Notes: generated by a model not told the origin, from the letters alone. Counted from the first letter of the stretch, positions 47,706 through 57,453 are shown. The stretch: DNA of 64,000 nucleotides from Akkermansia muciniphila (GCA_945874895.1 CAMCIC010000008.1:1-64000); one strand, 5' to 3'. Program-made: numbers and translations.

Positions 47706-47736
47706 CCCCGCACGCTTGCAAGCTGCGGGGTTTTTT
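47706..47736 (+). terminator. Rho-independent terminator after the coiled-coil pair
   Basis: The CCCCG (47706-47710)/CGGGG (47726-47730) stem has further inner pairing of GCTTGCAAGC and is followed directly by TTTTTT. It lies 26 bp after the second gene's stop and before the small lipoprotein gene. Confidence 0.85.
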
Positions 47737-47753
47737 GATAGATTGAACCCAAC

Positions 47754-47933
47754 ATGAAACCGTTGATCCTGCTTGCCGTCGTCTGCCTCGCACCATTTTT
47801 TGCTTCCTGCGTGGATCAGGAACCTGCGCGCAAACCCGTGCCGCCGACTTCATCGGCTGGCAGCATGCCATGGAATCGCCCCATGCCGGGCGAAGGCAAC
47901 TCCCAGTTTGGCGGAATGTTGCAGCGCCGCTAA
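47754..47933 (+). CDS. Small lipoprotein (59 aa)
   Basis: ATG 47754 to TAA 47933. The peptide begins MKPLILLAVVCLAPFFASC, a lipoprotein leader with lipobox FASC and modified Cys at residue 19. A short Pro-rich, polar mature part follows (KPVPPTSSAGSMPWNRPMPG...GMLQRR). It is too short for usual length filters. It sits immediately after the coiled-coil terminator and converges with yicC, ending 7 bp from the yicC stop. The role is unknown. The leader and the compact ending make it likely to be real. Confidence 0.7.
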   Translation: MKPLILLAVVCLAPFFASCVDQEPARKPVPPTSSAGSMPWNRPMPGEGNSQFGGMLQRR

Positions 47934-47939
47934 ACGAGA

Positions 47940-48821
47940 TCACTCGATGTTCTGAACTTGCTCGCGGATTTTTTCCAATTCCGTTTTGGCTTCTACCACG
48001 ATCTGACCGATTCCCGCATCGAGGGCCTTTGATCCCACCGTATTCCACTCGCGGTGGATTTCTTGACAAAGAAAATCCAGTGCCCGACCCGGCGCTGGGT
48101 GATCGTTCAGATATTGATGAAATTGGGCCACATGACTGCGCAATCGCGTAATTTCTTCGCTGATGTCACAACGATCCGCAAACAAGGCGATTTCTTTGCA
48201 AAGCCGCTCATCATCAAGACTCACGGGGCTTTCAAGTTCGGCAAGGCGACGTCGCAAAAGCTCGGCCTGGCGAGAGCTGCGTCCACAAGCTGCTTCCTCC
48301 ACACTCTGGAGCAATCGCTGGAGGTTCTCCAATCGCTGCAAGAAGTCCTTCAAGAGCGCTTTGCCCTCATGACTCCGCGATACTTGGAATGCCTCTAACG
48401 CTTGGTGTAGGGCCGGTTCCAGAGCCTCCCATGCCTTTTCCGCATCCATGACCGATTCCTGCATGCGAATGATCCCAGGAACTTGCAAGAAGTCCGATGA
48501 TTGAGGGACTATGGTTCGTCCCAGTTCCAACGAAAGCTGATGGTAGACTCGCTCCAGTCCTCGCGCCAGACTCACGTCCAACTCCATCGGGCGGATGGCA
48601 TGATCCACCCATCCCACGTGGAGCGATATCTGCACCCTACCGCGGCTGACTTGTGGCAGCATGATAGAGCGTATGCGCGGCTCTAAGACACTCAATTCTC
48701 TTGCCGTAGAGAAGGCCAATTCCAACTGCTTGCGATTGACCGAGGAAATTTCCACCACGGCCATAAGACTCTCTGAACTATGGGAGCTACGACCGAAACC
48801 GGTCATGGAATGAATAGGCAT
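47940..48821 (-). CDS. yicC: YicC family endoribonuclease-like protein
   Basis: 293 aa, the typical length. The family N-terminus MTGFGRS is present (IHSMTGFGRSS), then EISSVNRKQLELAF, a central helical region, and the C-terminal EITRLRSHVAQFHQYL...RALDFLCQEIHREWNTVGSKA. Family members are associated with stationary-phase survival, and E. coli YicC has been reported to act on RNA. Cytosolic, monocistronic as far as seen. Confidence 0.92.
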   Translation of the reverse strand: MPIHSMTGFGRSSHSSESLMAVVEISSVNRKQLELAFSTARELSVLEPRIRSIMLPQVSRGRVQISLHVGWVDHAIRPMELDVSLARGLERVYHQLSLELGRTIVPQSSDFLQVPGIIRMQESVMDAEKAWEALEPALHQALEAFQVSRSHEGKALLKDFLQRLENLQRLLQSVEEAACGRSSRQAELLRRRLAELESPVSLDDERLCKEIALFADRCDISEEITRLRSHVAQFHQYLNDHPAPGRALDFLCQEIHREWNTVGSKALDAGIGQIVVEAKTELEKIREQVQNIE

Positions 48822-48850
48822 CGGCGATCACCATAATGATCTACGGACCA

Positions 48851-49291
48851 TTACTCCACTTCTTTTTTCTGAACTGCAGGAGCAGGATTGCCTGTTGCCG
48901 AAGAAGGAAGGATTTCTATCTGTTCGGCATTGCGAATGACCATTTGTGGTTTGCCCTTATACAAGGTCAGCTTGCCTTTGACCCGAATGGTTTTTCCCAT
49001 GAGGGCCGCGGGCTTTTTATCTGCAGGCAGGGTTTCCGCTACGGCCTTGAAACAAAATAGGATCATCTCGCTGTGATCAAAGTTGTAAAAGCAATGTCCC
49101 GCTGCCGAGGTCGCCGATTTGGCATTCGGCACGCCGGTGATTGTCACCTCCTGATCCATGTGCGCTTTGATCCAATCAGCGTTTTCCACGGAACCCACCT
49201 CAGGATTCGCGGGAACCTCCCCTTGGGATTCGGCAAAAAGAAAACCAACCAACATCCAACTGCCGACAACAGCACACAAAAAAGTCTTCAT
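48851..49291 (-). CDS. Exported OB-fold-like protein
   Basis: About 146 aa from ATG 49291, where a signal peptide begins (MKTFLCAVVGSWMLVGFLFA). Longer frames to 49360 would displace it. The mature part has HMDQEVTITGVPNAKSATSA...HCFYNF and GKTIRVKGKLTLYKGKPQMVI, the strand pattern of an OB-fold (tRNA_anti-like/BOF) domain. The partner or ligand is unknown, and no enzyme residues are visible. It is flanked by yicC, 29 bp away on the same strand. Confidence 0.6.
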   Translation of the reverse strand: MKTFLCAVVGSWMLVGFLFAESQGEVPANPEVGSVENADWIKAHMDQEVTITGVPNAKSATSAAGHCFYNFDHSEMILFCFKAVAETLPADKKPAALMGKTIRVKGKLTLYKGKPQMVIRNAEQIEILPSSATGNPAPAVQKKEVE

Positions 49292-49477
49292 GCTAAGTTT
49301 ATGGCAAACCATCACCGTTTTGTCGAGACGAATCTGCTTTTTTGAAAAATATCGAATCATCGAACTGGTTATCCCATCAACCGATTCAAGCGAGTTCCGA
49401 TGGCATTTCCGAATAAGTGACGAACGCCATGGAGCTCAGGATTTTGGAAGCATCTCACATAGCGGAAGGGCCTTCGC

Positions 49478-49900
49478 TCACCAGTATTTCAGCGTAATCT
49501 CGCGCTTCTCGTCAGCCTTGATCGCGACTATGGCGTCCTCGAACCGAGGCGCACGATTGCCCAATGGCTTGCCCGTCATCCCCACGCCTTCCACCGGAAT
49601 GCCGAAAATGTTGCGCTTCAATTTGCCATCGCCATCCTCGTCATGGAGAATGGTCAGAGCGACCAAGCCAGCGGGCACATTTTTCAACACCAGAGTAACA
49701 GCACCTTGTCGGGCGGGCACTACGTTCTGTGTTTTCGCAAGCTCCACACGATCGGGAAAACCCTTGCCATTGACAAAAGCTAGTGCCGCGATGTTGCCTT
49801 TGTCATTGCGGATGCCCTTAACGGTGATCGTGATTTCCGCAGAGTGGGCAGGGAAAGCATGGAGAACGCAAAACAGAATGAGCAGAGGGAGACATTTCAT
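49478..49900 (-). CDS. DUF2141 domain exported protein
   Basis: 140 aa: a signal peptide (LLILFCVLHAFPAHS) followed by a single DUF2141 domain. Family landmarks are ITVKGIRNDKGNIAALAFV near the start, VALTILHDEDGDGKLKRN with its Asp-rich calcium-like motif, and IFGIPVEGVGMTG. The function of the family is not established. It overlaps the tadA stop by 4 bp (ATGA). Confidence 0.85.
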   Translation of the reverse strand: MKCLPLLILFCVLHAFPAHSAEITITVKGIRNDKGNIAALAFVNGKGFPDRVELAKTQNVVPARQGAVTLVLKNVPAGLVALTILHDEDGDGKLKRNIFGIPVEGVGMTGKPLGNRAPRFEDAIVAIKADEKREITLKYW

Positions 49901-50427
49901 AATTCGTCGTCACGATCAAAGCGATACTCGCGGCGAGGAATTTCTTTCTTTTTGGCTCGAGCCTCGCGAAAAAAAGACTGGATCAGATGGAGGCACTCTT
50001 CACCGAGCACACCGGAGCTCACCTCGCAGGCATGATTGAGGGGCGGATTGGACTGCAGGAGATTGATCCATCCGCCCGCAGCTCCAGACTTCGGATCGGG
50101 ACAACCAAACACCACTCTCGAAGGTCTGCAATGAACAATGGCACCCGCACACATCGGACAGGGTTCCTTTGTAACGTAAAGCGTGCAATGTTCCAGTCGC
50201 CAATCACCGAGAGCAGATTGCGCTGCCGTGAGGCAAAGCATTTCCGCGTGAGCGGTCGCATCCTTGAGAGTCTCCACCTGATTCCAGGCACGGGCGATCA
50301 CCTTGCCTTCATGAACGATTACCGCACCGATGGGCACCTCCGTGGCAACGAGAGCTTTGCGCGCCTCGCGGAGAGCAAGGCGCATGAAATGCTCGTCGCT
50401 GTGGATGTCAATGAGCGGTTCTTCCAT
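49897..50427 (-). CDS. tadA: tRNA-specific adenosine deaminase
   Basis: 176 aa. It deaminates A34 to inosine in tRNA-Arg(ACG). Zinc ligands and catalytic Glu are in HAE (60-62) and PCPMC (89-93), within the standard DATAHAEML and KEPCPMCAGAI contexts. The C-terminal extension, rich in Arg/Lys, is usual. It is translationally coupled to the DUF2141 gene. The icd stop lies 42 bp upstream. Confidence 0.93.
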   Translation of the reverse strand: MEEPLIDIHSDEHFMRLALREARKALVATEVPIGAVIVHEGKVIARAWNQVETLKDATAHAEMLCLTAAQSALGDWRLEHCTLYVTKEPCPMCAGAIVHCRPSRVVFGCPDPKSGAAGGWINLLQSNPPLNHACEVSSGVLGEECLHLIQSFFREARAKKKEIPRREYRFDRDDEL

Positions 50428-50468
50428 GATGGCATGCAGGGCATGGCGTCAAAATGACGCCGCCACGA

Positions 50469-51761
50469 TCACATGTGAGCGATGATGTTGTCGCCAAACT
50501 CGGAGCACTTGATCTGGGTGGCACCTTCCATGAGGCGGGCGAAGTCGTAGGTGACCTTCTTCGATCCAATGGCACCGTTGAGGCCTTTGACGATGAGATC
50601 CGCGGCTTCATTCCAACCCATGTAGCGGAACATCATTTCACCCGAGAGCACTACGGAACCAGGATTGACTTGATCCTTATCGGCATACTTCGGCGCCGTG
50701 CCGTGAGTGGCTTCAAAGATCGCATGTCCGGTGATGTAGTTTGCATTTCCTCCGGGAGCAATGCCAATTCCCCCTACCTGTGCCGCCAACGCATCCGAAA
50801 GGTAGTCACCATTCAGATTGAGGGTGGCGATCACGTCGAAGTCCGTGGGGCGGGTGAGCACTTGCTGCAAAGTGATATCGGCAATCGCGTCTTTGATGAC
50901 GATGCCAGCTCCAGGTTTACCCTCTGGAATCACGCACCATGGTCCGCCGTCGAGTTCTACAGCGCCAAATTCGTTTTTCGCACACTCATATCCCCAGTCG
51001 CGGAAAGCGCCCTCGGTGTATTTCATGATATTGCCCTTGTGAACGATGGTCACTGACTTGCGGTTTTGGTCGATCGCATACTGGATCGCGGCGCGCACCA
51101 AACGTTGAGTGCCGAGCTTGGAAACAGGTTTGAAACCAACACCCACAGTTTCTGGAGCCTCGGCGCCGAATCGGATTTTTTTGAAGTCAGCAGGGAAATG
51201 TTCTTTCAGAAACTCCAGCGACTTCATGGCTTTTTCGCCACCGGCTTCAAAGTCGATACCGGCGTAAATGTCCTCGGTGTTTTCGCGGAAAATCACCATA
51301 TCCACGAGTTCAGGATGCTTGACCGGGCTAGGAACACCATTGAAATACATGACAGGACGCAGGCAAACATACAGGTCGAGGATTTGACGCAATGCCACAT
51401 TAAGGGAGCGGATGCCTCCCCCCACGGGTGTGGTCAAGGGTCCTTTGATGCCCACCAAAAATTCGCGGAAAGCCGTAAGAGTGTCTTCTGGCAACCAAGC
51501 TTGTCCCAGATCACTCACTTGATCCTTATACATGTTGAAAGATTTTTCACCCGCGAAGACCTCGAACCAAGAAATCTTGCGCTGACCATGGTAAGCTTTT
51601 TCCACGGCGGCATCCATCACCCGAACCGAGGCGCGCCAGATATCGCGTCCGGTGCCATCGCCCTCGATGAAAGGGATGATCGGATTGTTCGGTACCGAAA
51701 GTACGCCATTCGCAATGGTGATTTTTTCGCCGGCGGGTGGAGTGATGTGTTGGTAGGCCAT
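50469..51761 (-). CDS. icd: Isocitrate dehydrogenase (NADP type)
   Basis: 430 aa, a TCA-cycle enzyme converting isocitrate to 2-oxoglutarate and CO2. [11 protein letters not shown] starts the fold. Substrate residues are in [13 protein letters not shown], where the Ser is the phosphorylation site in E. coli Icd. [25 protein letters not shown], and [14 protein letters not shown] (NADP-specific region) follow. The neighbouring gap upstream holds the DnaA boxes. Citrate synthase is encoded 10 kb away. Confidence 0.96.
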   Translation of the reverse strand: MAYQHITPPAGEKITIANGVLSVPNNPIIPFIEGDGTGRDIWRASVRVMDAAVEKAYHGQRKISWFEVFAGEKSFNMYKDQVSDLGQAWLPEDTLTAFREFLVGIKGPLTTPVGGGIRSLNVALRQILDLYVCLRPVMYFNGVPSPVKHPELVDMVIFRENTEDIYAGIDFEAGGEKAMKSLEFLKEHFPADFKKIRFGAEAPETVGVGFKPVSKLGTQRLVRAAIQYAIDQNRKSVTIVHKGNIMKYTEGAFRDWGYECAKNEFGAVELDGGPWCVIPEGKPGAGIVIKDAIADITLQQVLTRPTDFDVIATLNLNGDYLSDALAAQVGGIGIAPGGNANYITGHAIFEATHGTAPKYADKDQVNPGSVVLSGEMMFRYMGWNEAADLIVKGLNGAIGSKKVTYDFARLMEGATQIKCSEFGDNIIAHM

Positions 51762-52322
51762 AATCTTGTTTGTTAGTGCGCGCGTAATGGAGCAACTTTA
51801 CCGCTCTGACGCAAGCAGGAACAATGCCCAAGACAAATTCTTTTCCACTTCTGTCGTCCCGTTTTTCGAGATAGTGGATGCATTGTGAATAACTTGCGAA
51901 AAAAATCCCGATTCCCTCCATCTCTTCTCATCGAGTCTGGGATGATCTCGAAGGAATCGGATGGAAGAAAACGCAAGATGAAGGCTTTTCGTCGATGTTT
52001 TTTGGATAGCTGTATGATTCGCAAATCCAAATCTTCGGCCATTTTCCTTGCAAACCCTTGATTTTTTCATTTGCGCAAGCATGCTTCATGCATCGCAGAA
52101 ACAAACCCCATACAAAGGTGCGAAAAAATGATCTACGACCGATTCAGAGTCGCTATCGGCATGCGCTGGATTCATCACGATTGTGAATAACTCGTGAAAA
52201 ACCCTCAAACGATCGCTTCATCTGCATCAAATCGCCTTTTTAGGATACCACTGGGAGATTTCTTTTTTGAAGAAATATCATGGTCAATGCGTCTCAAAAT
52301 CCATATGCATGAGCTGTCACCT
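51762..52322. other. 560-bp intergenic region with two consensus DnaA boxes
   Basis: No gene is supported. TGTGAATAA (reverse complement TTATTCACA, the DnaA-box consensus TTATNCACA) occurs at 51884-51892 and 52182-52190, in the same orientation. Both lie inside a longer direct repeat, TGTGAATAACTTGCGAAAAA and TGTGAATAACTCGTGAAAAA. The reverse complement of the second reads TTTTTCACG-AG-TTATTCACA, like a weak box next to a strong one. AT-rich runs (ATTTTTTCATTTG) are nearby. It may be an origin-like site, a DnaA-titrating site or a DnaA-controlled promoter. The typical dnaA/dnaN neighbours are absent. Confidence 0.4.
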
Positions 52323-53057
52323 ATGATTCGTCTTTTGATCATTTTTACGATTTCTTTGTGGCCCGGATGGGCGCAACCATCCGCACCTACCTCTGGCAAA
52401 CCGAGCACCTTGGTTCCAGTAACCCAGAATCGGGACAAGGCCGTGTATGATTGGGCGACACGACATCAGGACGTATTGAACCTCGGCAAACAAGGTCCCG
52501 TCGACGTGGTTCTGCTTGGCGACTCGATCCTCCACTTCTGGGCTGGCTCGCCGAAGGCGCCGATCGTTCGCGGAGAAGCCTCTTGGAGCGAGCTGTTTCA
52601 GGGGAAAAAAGTAGCCAATCTCGGCTTTGGCTGGGATCGGGTGGAAAACGTGCTATGGCGCGTGCAGAACCAAGAACTGAGAGAACTCAAGCCTTCGACC
52701 GTGTTGATGCTGATCGGCACGAACAATCTTGAATTGAACAGCGCAGTGGAAATCCGCATGGGCATCCAGACGCTGTGCGGAGCCATTCATAAGCAATTGC
52801 CAGAGACTTCGATTCACGTGCTGGGCATCCTGCCGCGCACCATTCCGCCCAAGCTCATCACGCGACCTGCTGAAGTAAACAACGAACTGCACCAGCATCT
52901 CGCCGGAGCCCCGCGCATTCATTTTCACGACTTGTCCACCGTATTTCTCGATGATAATGGCAAACTCAACAGCAAATTATTCAGCGATGGCTTGCACCCG
53001 AACGAAGAAGGCTATCATCGACTCGGCAAAGCGATCCGAGAGATTATCGCTCGTTAG
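52323..53057 (+). CDS. Secreted SGNH/GDSL hydrolase (PAF-acetylhydrolase-like)
   Basis: About 244 aa from ATG 52323, which starts a signal peptide (MIRLLIIFTISLWPGWA). A start at 52194 would add 43 unrelated residues. SGNH blocks: VVLLGDSIL with the nucleophile, GFGWDRVENVLWR, MLIGTNNL, and DGLHPNEEGYHRLG with Asp and His. This arrangement is typical of the PAF-acetylhydrolase beta/gamma-like subgroup in Planctomycetes and Verrucomicrobiota. It may be an esterase for acetylated glycans, but the substrate is not known. It is 54 bp upstream of lpxI. Confidence 0.85.
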   Translation: MIRLLIIFTISLWPGWAQPSAPTSGKPSTLVPVTQNRDKAVYDWATRHQDVLNLGKQGPVDVVLLGDSILHFWAGSPKAPIVRGEASWSELFQGKKVANLGFGWDRVENVLWRVQNQELRELKPSTVLMLIGTNNLELNSAVEIRMGIQTLCGAIHKQLPETSIHVLGILPRTIPPKLITRPAEVNNELHQHLAGAPRIHFHDLSTVFLDDNGKLNSKLFSDGLHPNEEGYHRLGKAIREIIAR

Positions 53058-53111
53058 GACAGGACTGCGTGCTTGACCATAGAGCGCTATCGAAGGAATG
53101 ATTCACGGCAC

Positions 53112-53933
53112 ATGAGCACCACGCGTAACATCGGCATCATCGCGGGCAACGGCGTTTATCCCTCGACTTTCGCCCGCGCGGCCCGCGCTCAGACCACGCC
53201 CGTGCGGCTACGTGTAGCGGCTTTTGAAGGCGAAACTGATGCCGCACTTCTGAGCCCCTTGGTCGATTCCATAGAATGGCTGCGCGTCGGCCAACTCGGG
53301 AAAATGATCAAATTTTTTAAATCTCACGGTGTGACCGAGGCGATCATGGTCGGTCAAATCGCACCAAAAAACCTCTTCGATTTGCGCCCGGATCTGCGGC
53401 TCCTTTTCATGCTCGCCAAGGTCAAGGAGCGCAATGCGGAGAGCCTTTTCGGCGCAATCGCTGATGAATTGGAAAAGGACGGCATCACGCTTTTACCCGC
53501 AACCACCTTCATGGAGGATCTGCTCGCTCCCGCCGGACACATCTGCGGGCCCACGCTCAAACCACGCGCCTGGGAGGATGTGCATTTCGGCCAACGCATC
53601 GCCAAAGAAAGCTCGCGTCTCGACATTGGCCAAACCGTTGTCGTGCGCCACGGCACAGTGCTCGCCGTAGAAGCCTTCGAGGGCACCAATGCCTGCATCA
53701 AACGAGGCGGCGAACTGGGTCGCGGCAAGGCCGTAACCATGGTGAAGGTTTCCAAGCCGAACCAGGATTTCCGTTTCGATATTCCCGTCATCGGCGCCCA
53801 GACCATCCTCACCTGCGCCGAAGCGGGCGTGGGAGTGATTGCCGTAGAAGCAGGTAAGACATTGCTGTTAGAGAAAGAGCGCATCGCCACCCTATGCCAG
53901 GAAAAACGCATCACGCTTGTGGCATTTCCCTGA
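53112..53933 (+). CDS. lpxI: UDP-2,3-diacylglucosamine pyrophosphatase, LpxI type
   Basis: About 273 aa from ATG 53112 (MSTTRNIGIIAGNGVYP). It catalyses the fourth step of lipid A synthesis, cleaving UDP-2,3-diacylglucosamine to lipid X, in lineages lacking LpxH. Family landmarks are GIIAGNGVYP, IEWLRVGQLGKMIKFFKSHG, a long helical middle, then QTVVVRHGTVLAVEAFEGTNACI and KPNQDFRFDIPVIG. EAGVGVIAVEAGKTLLLEK ends it. It supports a Gram-negative LPS outer membrane. Confidence 0.92.
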   Translation: MSTTRNIGIIAGNGVYPSTFARAARAQTTPVRLRVAAFEGETDAALLSPLVDSIEWLRVGQLGKMIKFFKSHGVTEAIMVGQIAPKNLFDLRPDLRLLFMLAKVKERNAESLFGAIADELEKDGITLLPATTFMEDLLAPAGHICGPTLKPRAWEDVHFGQRIAKESSRLDIGQTVVVRHGTVLAVEAFEGTNACIKRGGELGRGKAVTMVKVSKPNQDFRFDIPVIGAQTILTCAEAGVGVIAVEAGKTLLLEKERIATLCQEKRITLVAFP

Positions 53934-54364
53934 TCCGCGCGATAGCACCCGCTTACAACCCATCAAACTCGGCATCCTCCTTGGCCCCTCGAGGCATCTT
54001 TGGTCGAAACCTCTCGCATCAGAGCGGTTCATCGATTCTCGGAAACATGCAACCACGATTTTTTCACCGTGACTTCATCATTCCTTCACGCGCAGAGGCT
54101 TTGATGCAGATCCGCGCTATGAAACCATCTTCACACACACCATCGCACGATCCTTTTTGGGAACAGTCCAAGTCACGCAACAAAAAAAACGAGAACCAAC
54201 CTCGTAGGCCCTATTCAATCTGGCTACTACCATCCGCTAACATTCAGCCATGCCCTTCAACAAAAATACCACTCTCTAGCGACGATCTCCACCGTGCCTT
54301 TCGCGCAGAACTGTTGTCTTGATTCCCCATTTTCTTTTTGCTCGGACTGTCCTATGATGCGGGC
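53934..54364. other. Gap with no gene recognised
   Basis: This 430-bp stretch between lpxI and the PolX gene has one open frame reaching into lpxI but no signal peptide, family pattern or ribosome site. A-rich and T-rich runs (near 54180 and 54330) are the only notable composition. I see no hairpin terminator or RNA motif. Confidence 0.4.
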
Positions 54365-56101
54365 ATGTCACGCGATGAAATGGTCAGAGTGCTGGAGGAA
54401 ATTGCTCTTTTGTTAGAACTAAAGGACGAGAATCCGTTCAAGATCAAAGCCTACCGCGCCGGTGCAGAAACGGTGCGTACCTATCCCGATGACATCGTCG
54501 CTCTAGCGGCAGCAAACGAACTCAAGGGCATCAAGGGCATAGGCGAGGCACTGCGCGACAAACTCCACGAAATGGCCACCACCGGCCGAATGATTTTCCA
54601 TGAAAACCTGAGGGCAGAATTCCCCAACGGGTTGTTTTCGCTCTTCGACCTGCAAGGCCTAGGTCCCAAAAAAATCAAAACCCTCCACCGCGAACTCGGC
54701 ATCAACTCCATCGACGATCTCAAACTTGCCTGCGAGGAAAACCGCATCGCGGGCACACCGGGCTTCGGCGCGAAGACGCAGGCGAACATCCTCGAAGCCA
54801 TCGCCCACCGCGAGAGCTTCGCCGGGATTTTCCGCCTCGGCAGCGTAGCACACATCGTCGAGGATTTGTTAGAAAAACTCCGCAATCATCCAGATGCCCT
54901 ACGCGTCGCGGCCTGCGGTTCCTACCGCCGATCCAAGGAAACGGTGCGCGACATCGACCTGCTGGTAGCTACTTCTCATCCCGCCGAACTCACCTCGTAT
55001 TTCACGACTCTTCTTGGCATTCAGAAAATCCTCGCCCACGGCGACACCAAGGCCTCGGTCATACTCGAAAACGGCCTTCAATGCGATCTACGTGCAGTAT
55101 CGAACGCGCAGTTCCCCTTCGCCCTGCAGTATTTCTCCGGTTCGAAGGAGCACAACGTCGCCCTGCGCCAACTGGCCTTGCGCCGTGGTTGGTCGCTGAA
55201 TGAATACGATTTCACCCGCGTTCAAGACAACGCCGATCCCCTGCCTGAGATTCACGAGGAAAAGGACATCTATCAAGCGCTCGGTCTCTCATTCATCGAA
55301 CCGGAATTGCGTGAAAATCTCGGCGAGATCGAGGCCGCACAAAACGGTGCGCTGCCGCGATTGATCGAGATCGATAACCTGCGCGGCACCTTTCACAACC
55401 ACACCACCGAGTCCGATGGCAAAAACTCGTTGGAGGAAATGGCCTCCGCCGCCCAAGAACTGGGTCTGCAATATCTAGGAATCGCCGATCACTCGAAATC
55501 ATCGTTTCAAGCCAATGGCCTGAACGAAGAGCGACTGCTCGCACAGGTCACCGCGATCCGCGAGTGCAATGCCGCCACCCAAGGTTTCCGCATTTTCGCC
55601 GGCTCAGAAGTGGATATTCTCAAAGATGGAACCCTTGATTTTTCGGATGAGATTCTCGCGCAACTCGACTACTGTGTCGCCTCCGTGCATAACGCCTTCA
55701 CCCTGAGTGAGGATGACATGACCCAGCGCATCATTCGCGCCATGGAGAATCCCAACGTCACCATGCTCGGTCACCTCACCGGACGGCTCTTGCTCAAGCG
55801 TGATGCCTATGCGGTAAACATCAGCAAAATCATCGACTGCGCCGCGGAAACCCGCACCGTCATCGAACTCAACTGCAATCCCATGCGCCTCGACATGGAC
55901 TGGCGCTGGTGGCACCGCGCGCGCGACAAAGGTGTGCTCTGCTCCATCAACCCAGACGCCCACAAAACTGAGCAGCTCCAGTTCCTCCACTTCGGCGTAA
56001 GACTGGCCCGCAAAGGCTGGCTCCGCCGCGAAGATGTGATCAATACATTTTCGTTAGATCAAATCACCGACTGGCTGCAGCGACCGAAGTGCGAACGGTG
56101 A
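54365..56101 (+). CDS. polX: PolX-type DNA polymerase/3'-5' exonuclease (X-family Pol plus PHP domain)
   Basis: About 578 aa from ATG 54365 (MSRDEMVRVLEEIALLLEL). Order: an 8-kDa-like N-terminal domain and helix-hairpin-helix motifs (ELKGIKGIGEALRDKL, LQGLGPKKIKTLHREL), then a Pol X palm with CGSYRRSKETVRDIDLLV (two catalytic Asp) and QCDLRAV (third). A C-terminal PHP phosphoesterase domain has TFHNHTTESDG, LGIADHSKSS, GSEVDIL and INPDAHKT. It is involved in base-excision and gap repair. The first PHP motif reads FHNHT in place of the common DLHxHT. Confidence 0.92.
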   Translation: MSRDEMVRVLEEIALLLELKDENPFKIKAYRAGAETVRTYPDDIVALAAANELKGIKGIGEALRDKLHEMATTGRMIFHENLRAEFPNGLFSLFDLQGLGPKKIKTLHRELGINSIDDLKLACEENRIAGTPGFGAKTQANILEAIAHRESFAGIFRLGSVAHIVEDLLEKLRNHPDALRVAACGSYRRSKETVRDIDLLVATSHPAELTSYFTTLLGIQKILAHGDTKASVILENGLQCDLRAVSNAQFPFALQYFSGSKEHNVALRQLALRRGWSLNEYDFTRVQDNADPLPEIHEEKDIYQALGLSFIEPELRENLGEIEAAQNGALPRLIEIDNLRGTFHNHTTESDGKNSLEEMASAAQELGLQYLGIADHSKSSFQANGLNEERLLAQVTAIRECNAATQGFRIFAGSEVDILKDGTLDFSDEILAQLDYCVASVHNAFTLSEDDMTQRIIRAMENPNVTMLGHLTGRLLLKRDAYAVNISKIIDCAAETRTVIELNCNPMRLDMDWRWWHRARDKGVLCSINPDAHKTEQLQFLHFGVRLARKGWLRREDVINTFSLDQITDWLQRPKCER

Positions 56102-56357
56102 GAGAGGTCCGCCAATGAAAAATCGAAGTCGAATAAAGGGCCGTGCTAATAAAAGGACAGCCAAATGATCGCACATCTTCTTGCAACGCACTGAAAGCAC
56201 GACTGCACTCATCCAAAAATGCAAAGTAAAGCAACTCCTCCCGCTCTACCTTCTTTACTATGAATGTAGTAGGCTGGATCGATTCCAATTCCCATCGATC
56301 AAGCCGACCCTATCGATTTTTTTCTCATGGCAGGGTCGAGCGGAAAATCAACCACCA

Positions 56358-57047
56358 TCACGGAGCGGCGACAAGTTGTGGGATGATTTTGTTCAATTCA
56401 GGAACAATCAGATCTGCAATTGCCTCGGTGCCCTTTTTGTTAAAATGCGTGGTATCACCGTCTTTCCAGTTGTAACTCATGCTTGCTTCGCGTCCCAGTC
56501 GATTGTGATGTTCAATGCTAATGCGGTATAAATCGATGAACGGCAATCTCTTTTCCGCCGCACAGCCTTGCGCACTCTTCGCATAGTCGGCCAATGTGCC
56601 CTTTAGGTTCGATTTTTTAGATGAACCGTGTTTTTCATCGATCTTTCCTGTTGCATCAAAGTTCCGACGCGTAACCGAGCTCACAATGATCGGCTTCGCT
56701 CCCGCCCGTTGGATGCGCTCGATATACGACTGCAAATGCTCGCGGTAGACATCGGTTCCATAACGCTTCTGATCGTTATGACCAAATTGAATCATCACGT
56801 AGTCAGGTTTCTGGGCGATGAGATCATCGAGACGTTTCGAAAGTGATTCGAGAGTGGCTCCGTTGACCGCATGATTCACGACTTTGGCTTTTTGCTGAAG
56901 TCGATCGGCCAAGGCGGGTCCCCAACCCGATTGCTCCGCCACTGTGGAATCGCCGATCAGGCCGATGGTGATCATCTTGATTTCTGCCAGACAGACCTGA
57001 GTGGTCAGCAACAATACTGGAGTGATGGCCGTGAGGATTTTTCTCAT
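56358..57047 (-). CDS. Exported SGNH hydrolase, rhamnogalacturonan acetylesterase-like
   Basis: About 229 aa from ATG 57047, the start of a signal peptide (MRKILTAITPVLLLTTQVCLA). Longer frames to 57164 are not supported. Blocks are GLIGDSTVAEQSGWG (nucleophile Ser), NHAVNGATLESL, MIQFGHNDQKR (block III), VSSVTRRNFD, and DTTHFNKKGTEAIADL with the Asp/His pair. This is the pattern of rhamnogalacturonan acetylesterases, which remove acetyl groups from pectin. It suggests plant-polysaccharide use, but the exact substrate is unproven. Confidence 0.85.
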   Translation of the reverse strand: MRKILTAITPVLLLTTQVCLAEIKMITIGLIGDSTVAEQSGWGPALADRLQQKAKVVNHAVNGATLESLSKRLDDLIAQKPDYVMIQFGHNDQKRYGTDVYREHLQSYIERIQRAGAKPIIVSSVTRRNFDATGKIDEKHGSSKKSNLKGTLADYAKSAQGCAAEKRLPFIDLYRISIEHHNRLGREASMSYNWKDGDTTHFNKKGTEAIADLIVPELNKIIPQLVAAP

Positions 57048-57453
57048 GAGGTTTCTAGCTCTGTGTTTTGATTCCAAAGAAGGAGCGCATCCGCTTACGC
57101 AGCGCGTAGGGAGATTCTCTTCATTCGGCGATGGTATTGTCAAGAATCGAGAAAATGCTGCCACCCTCGATGCGACGACAGCCCGCAGTTGCGATGGGTT
57201 GCCGATCTGAGATCAATGACTGAGTTACATCTTTTTTATCTTTATCGACCGAATCCGTGTTTCACCTGTATCTCTCAGATTTTACACGATGGCTGTGTCT
57301 CAGACCCTAGCTGCAACTTGATGGGGTCGAACGTCCTATCATGTGATGTTTCCCGCACTGTGCTAAATCATTGTTTCGAGCTTGAAGTATCTGACTTTGT
57401 GCGTGCATTCCCACGCCCATGTGCTAATGATCTTCAACACACACGAATGCCTC
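57048..57453. other. Divergent intergenic region, no gene recognised
   Basis: About 400 bp between the divergent acetylesterase-like and M42 genes. It should hold both promoters, but I cannot pick convincing -35/-10 pairs. Short frames here have no family likeness. CTCAGATTTTACACGATGG and surrounding T-rich runs are unremarkable. Confidence 0.4.
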
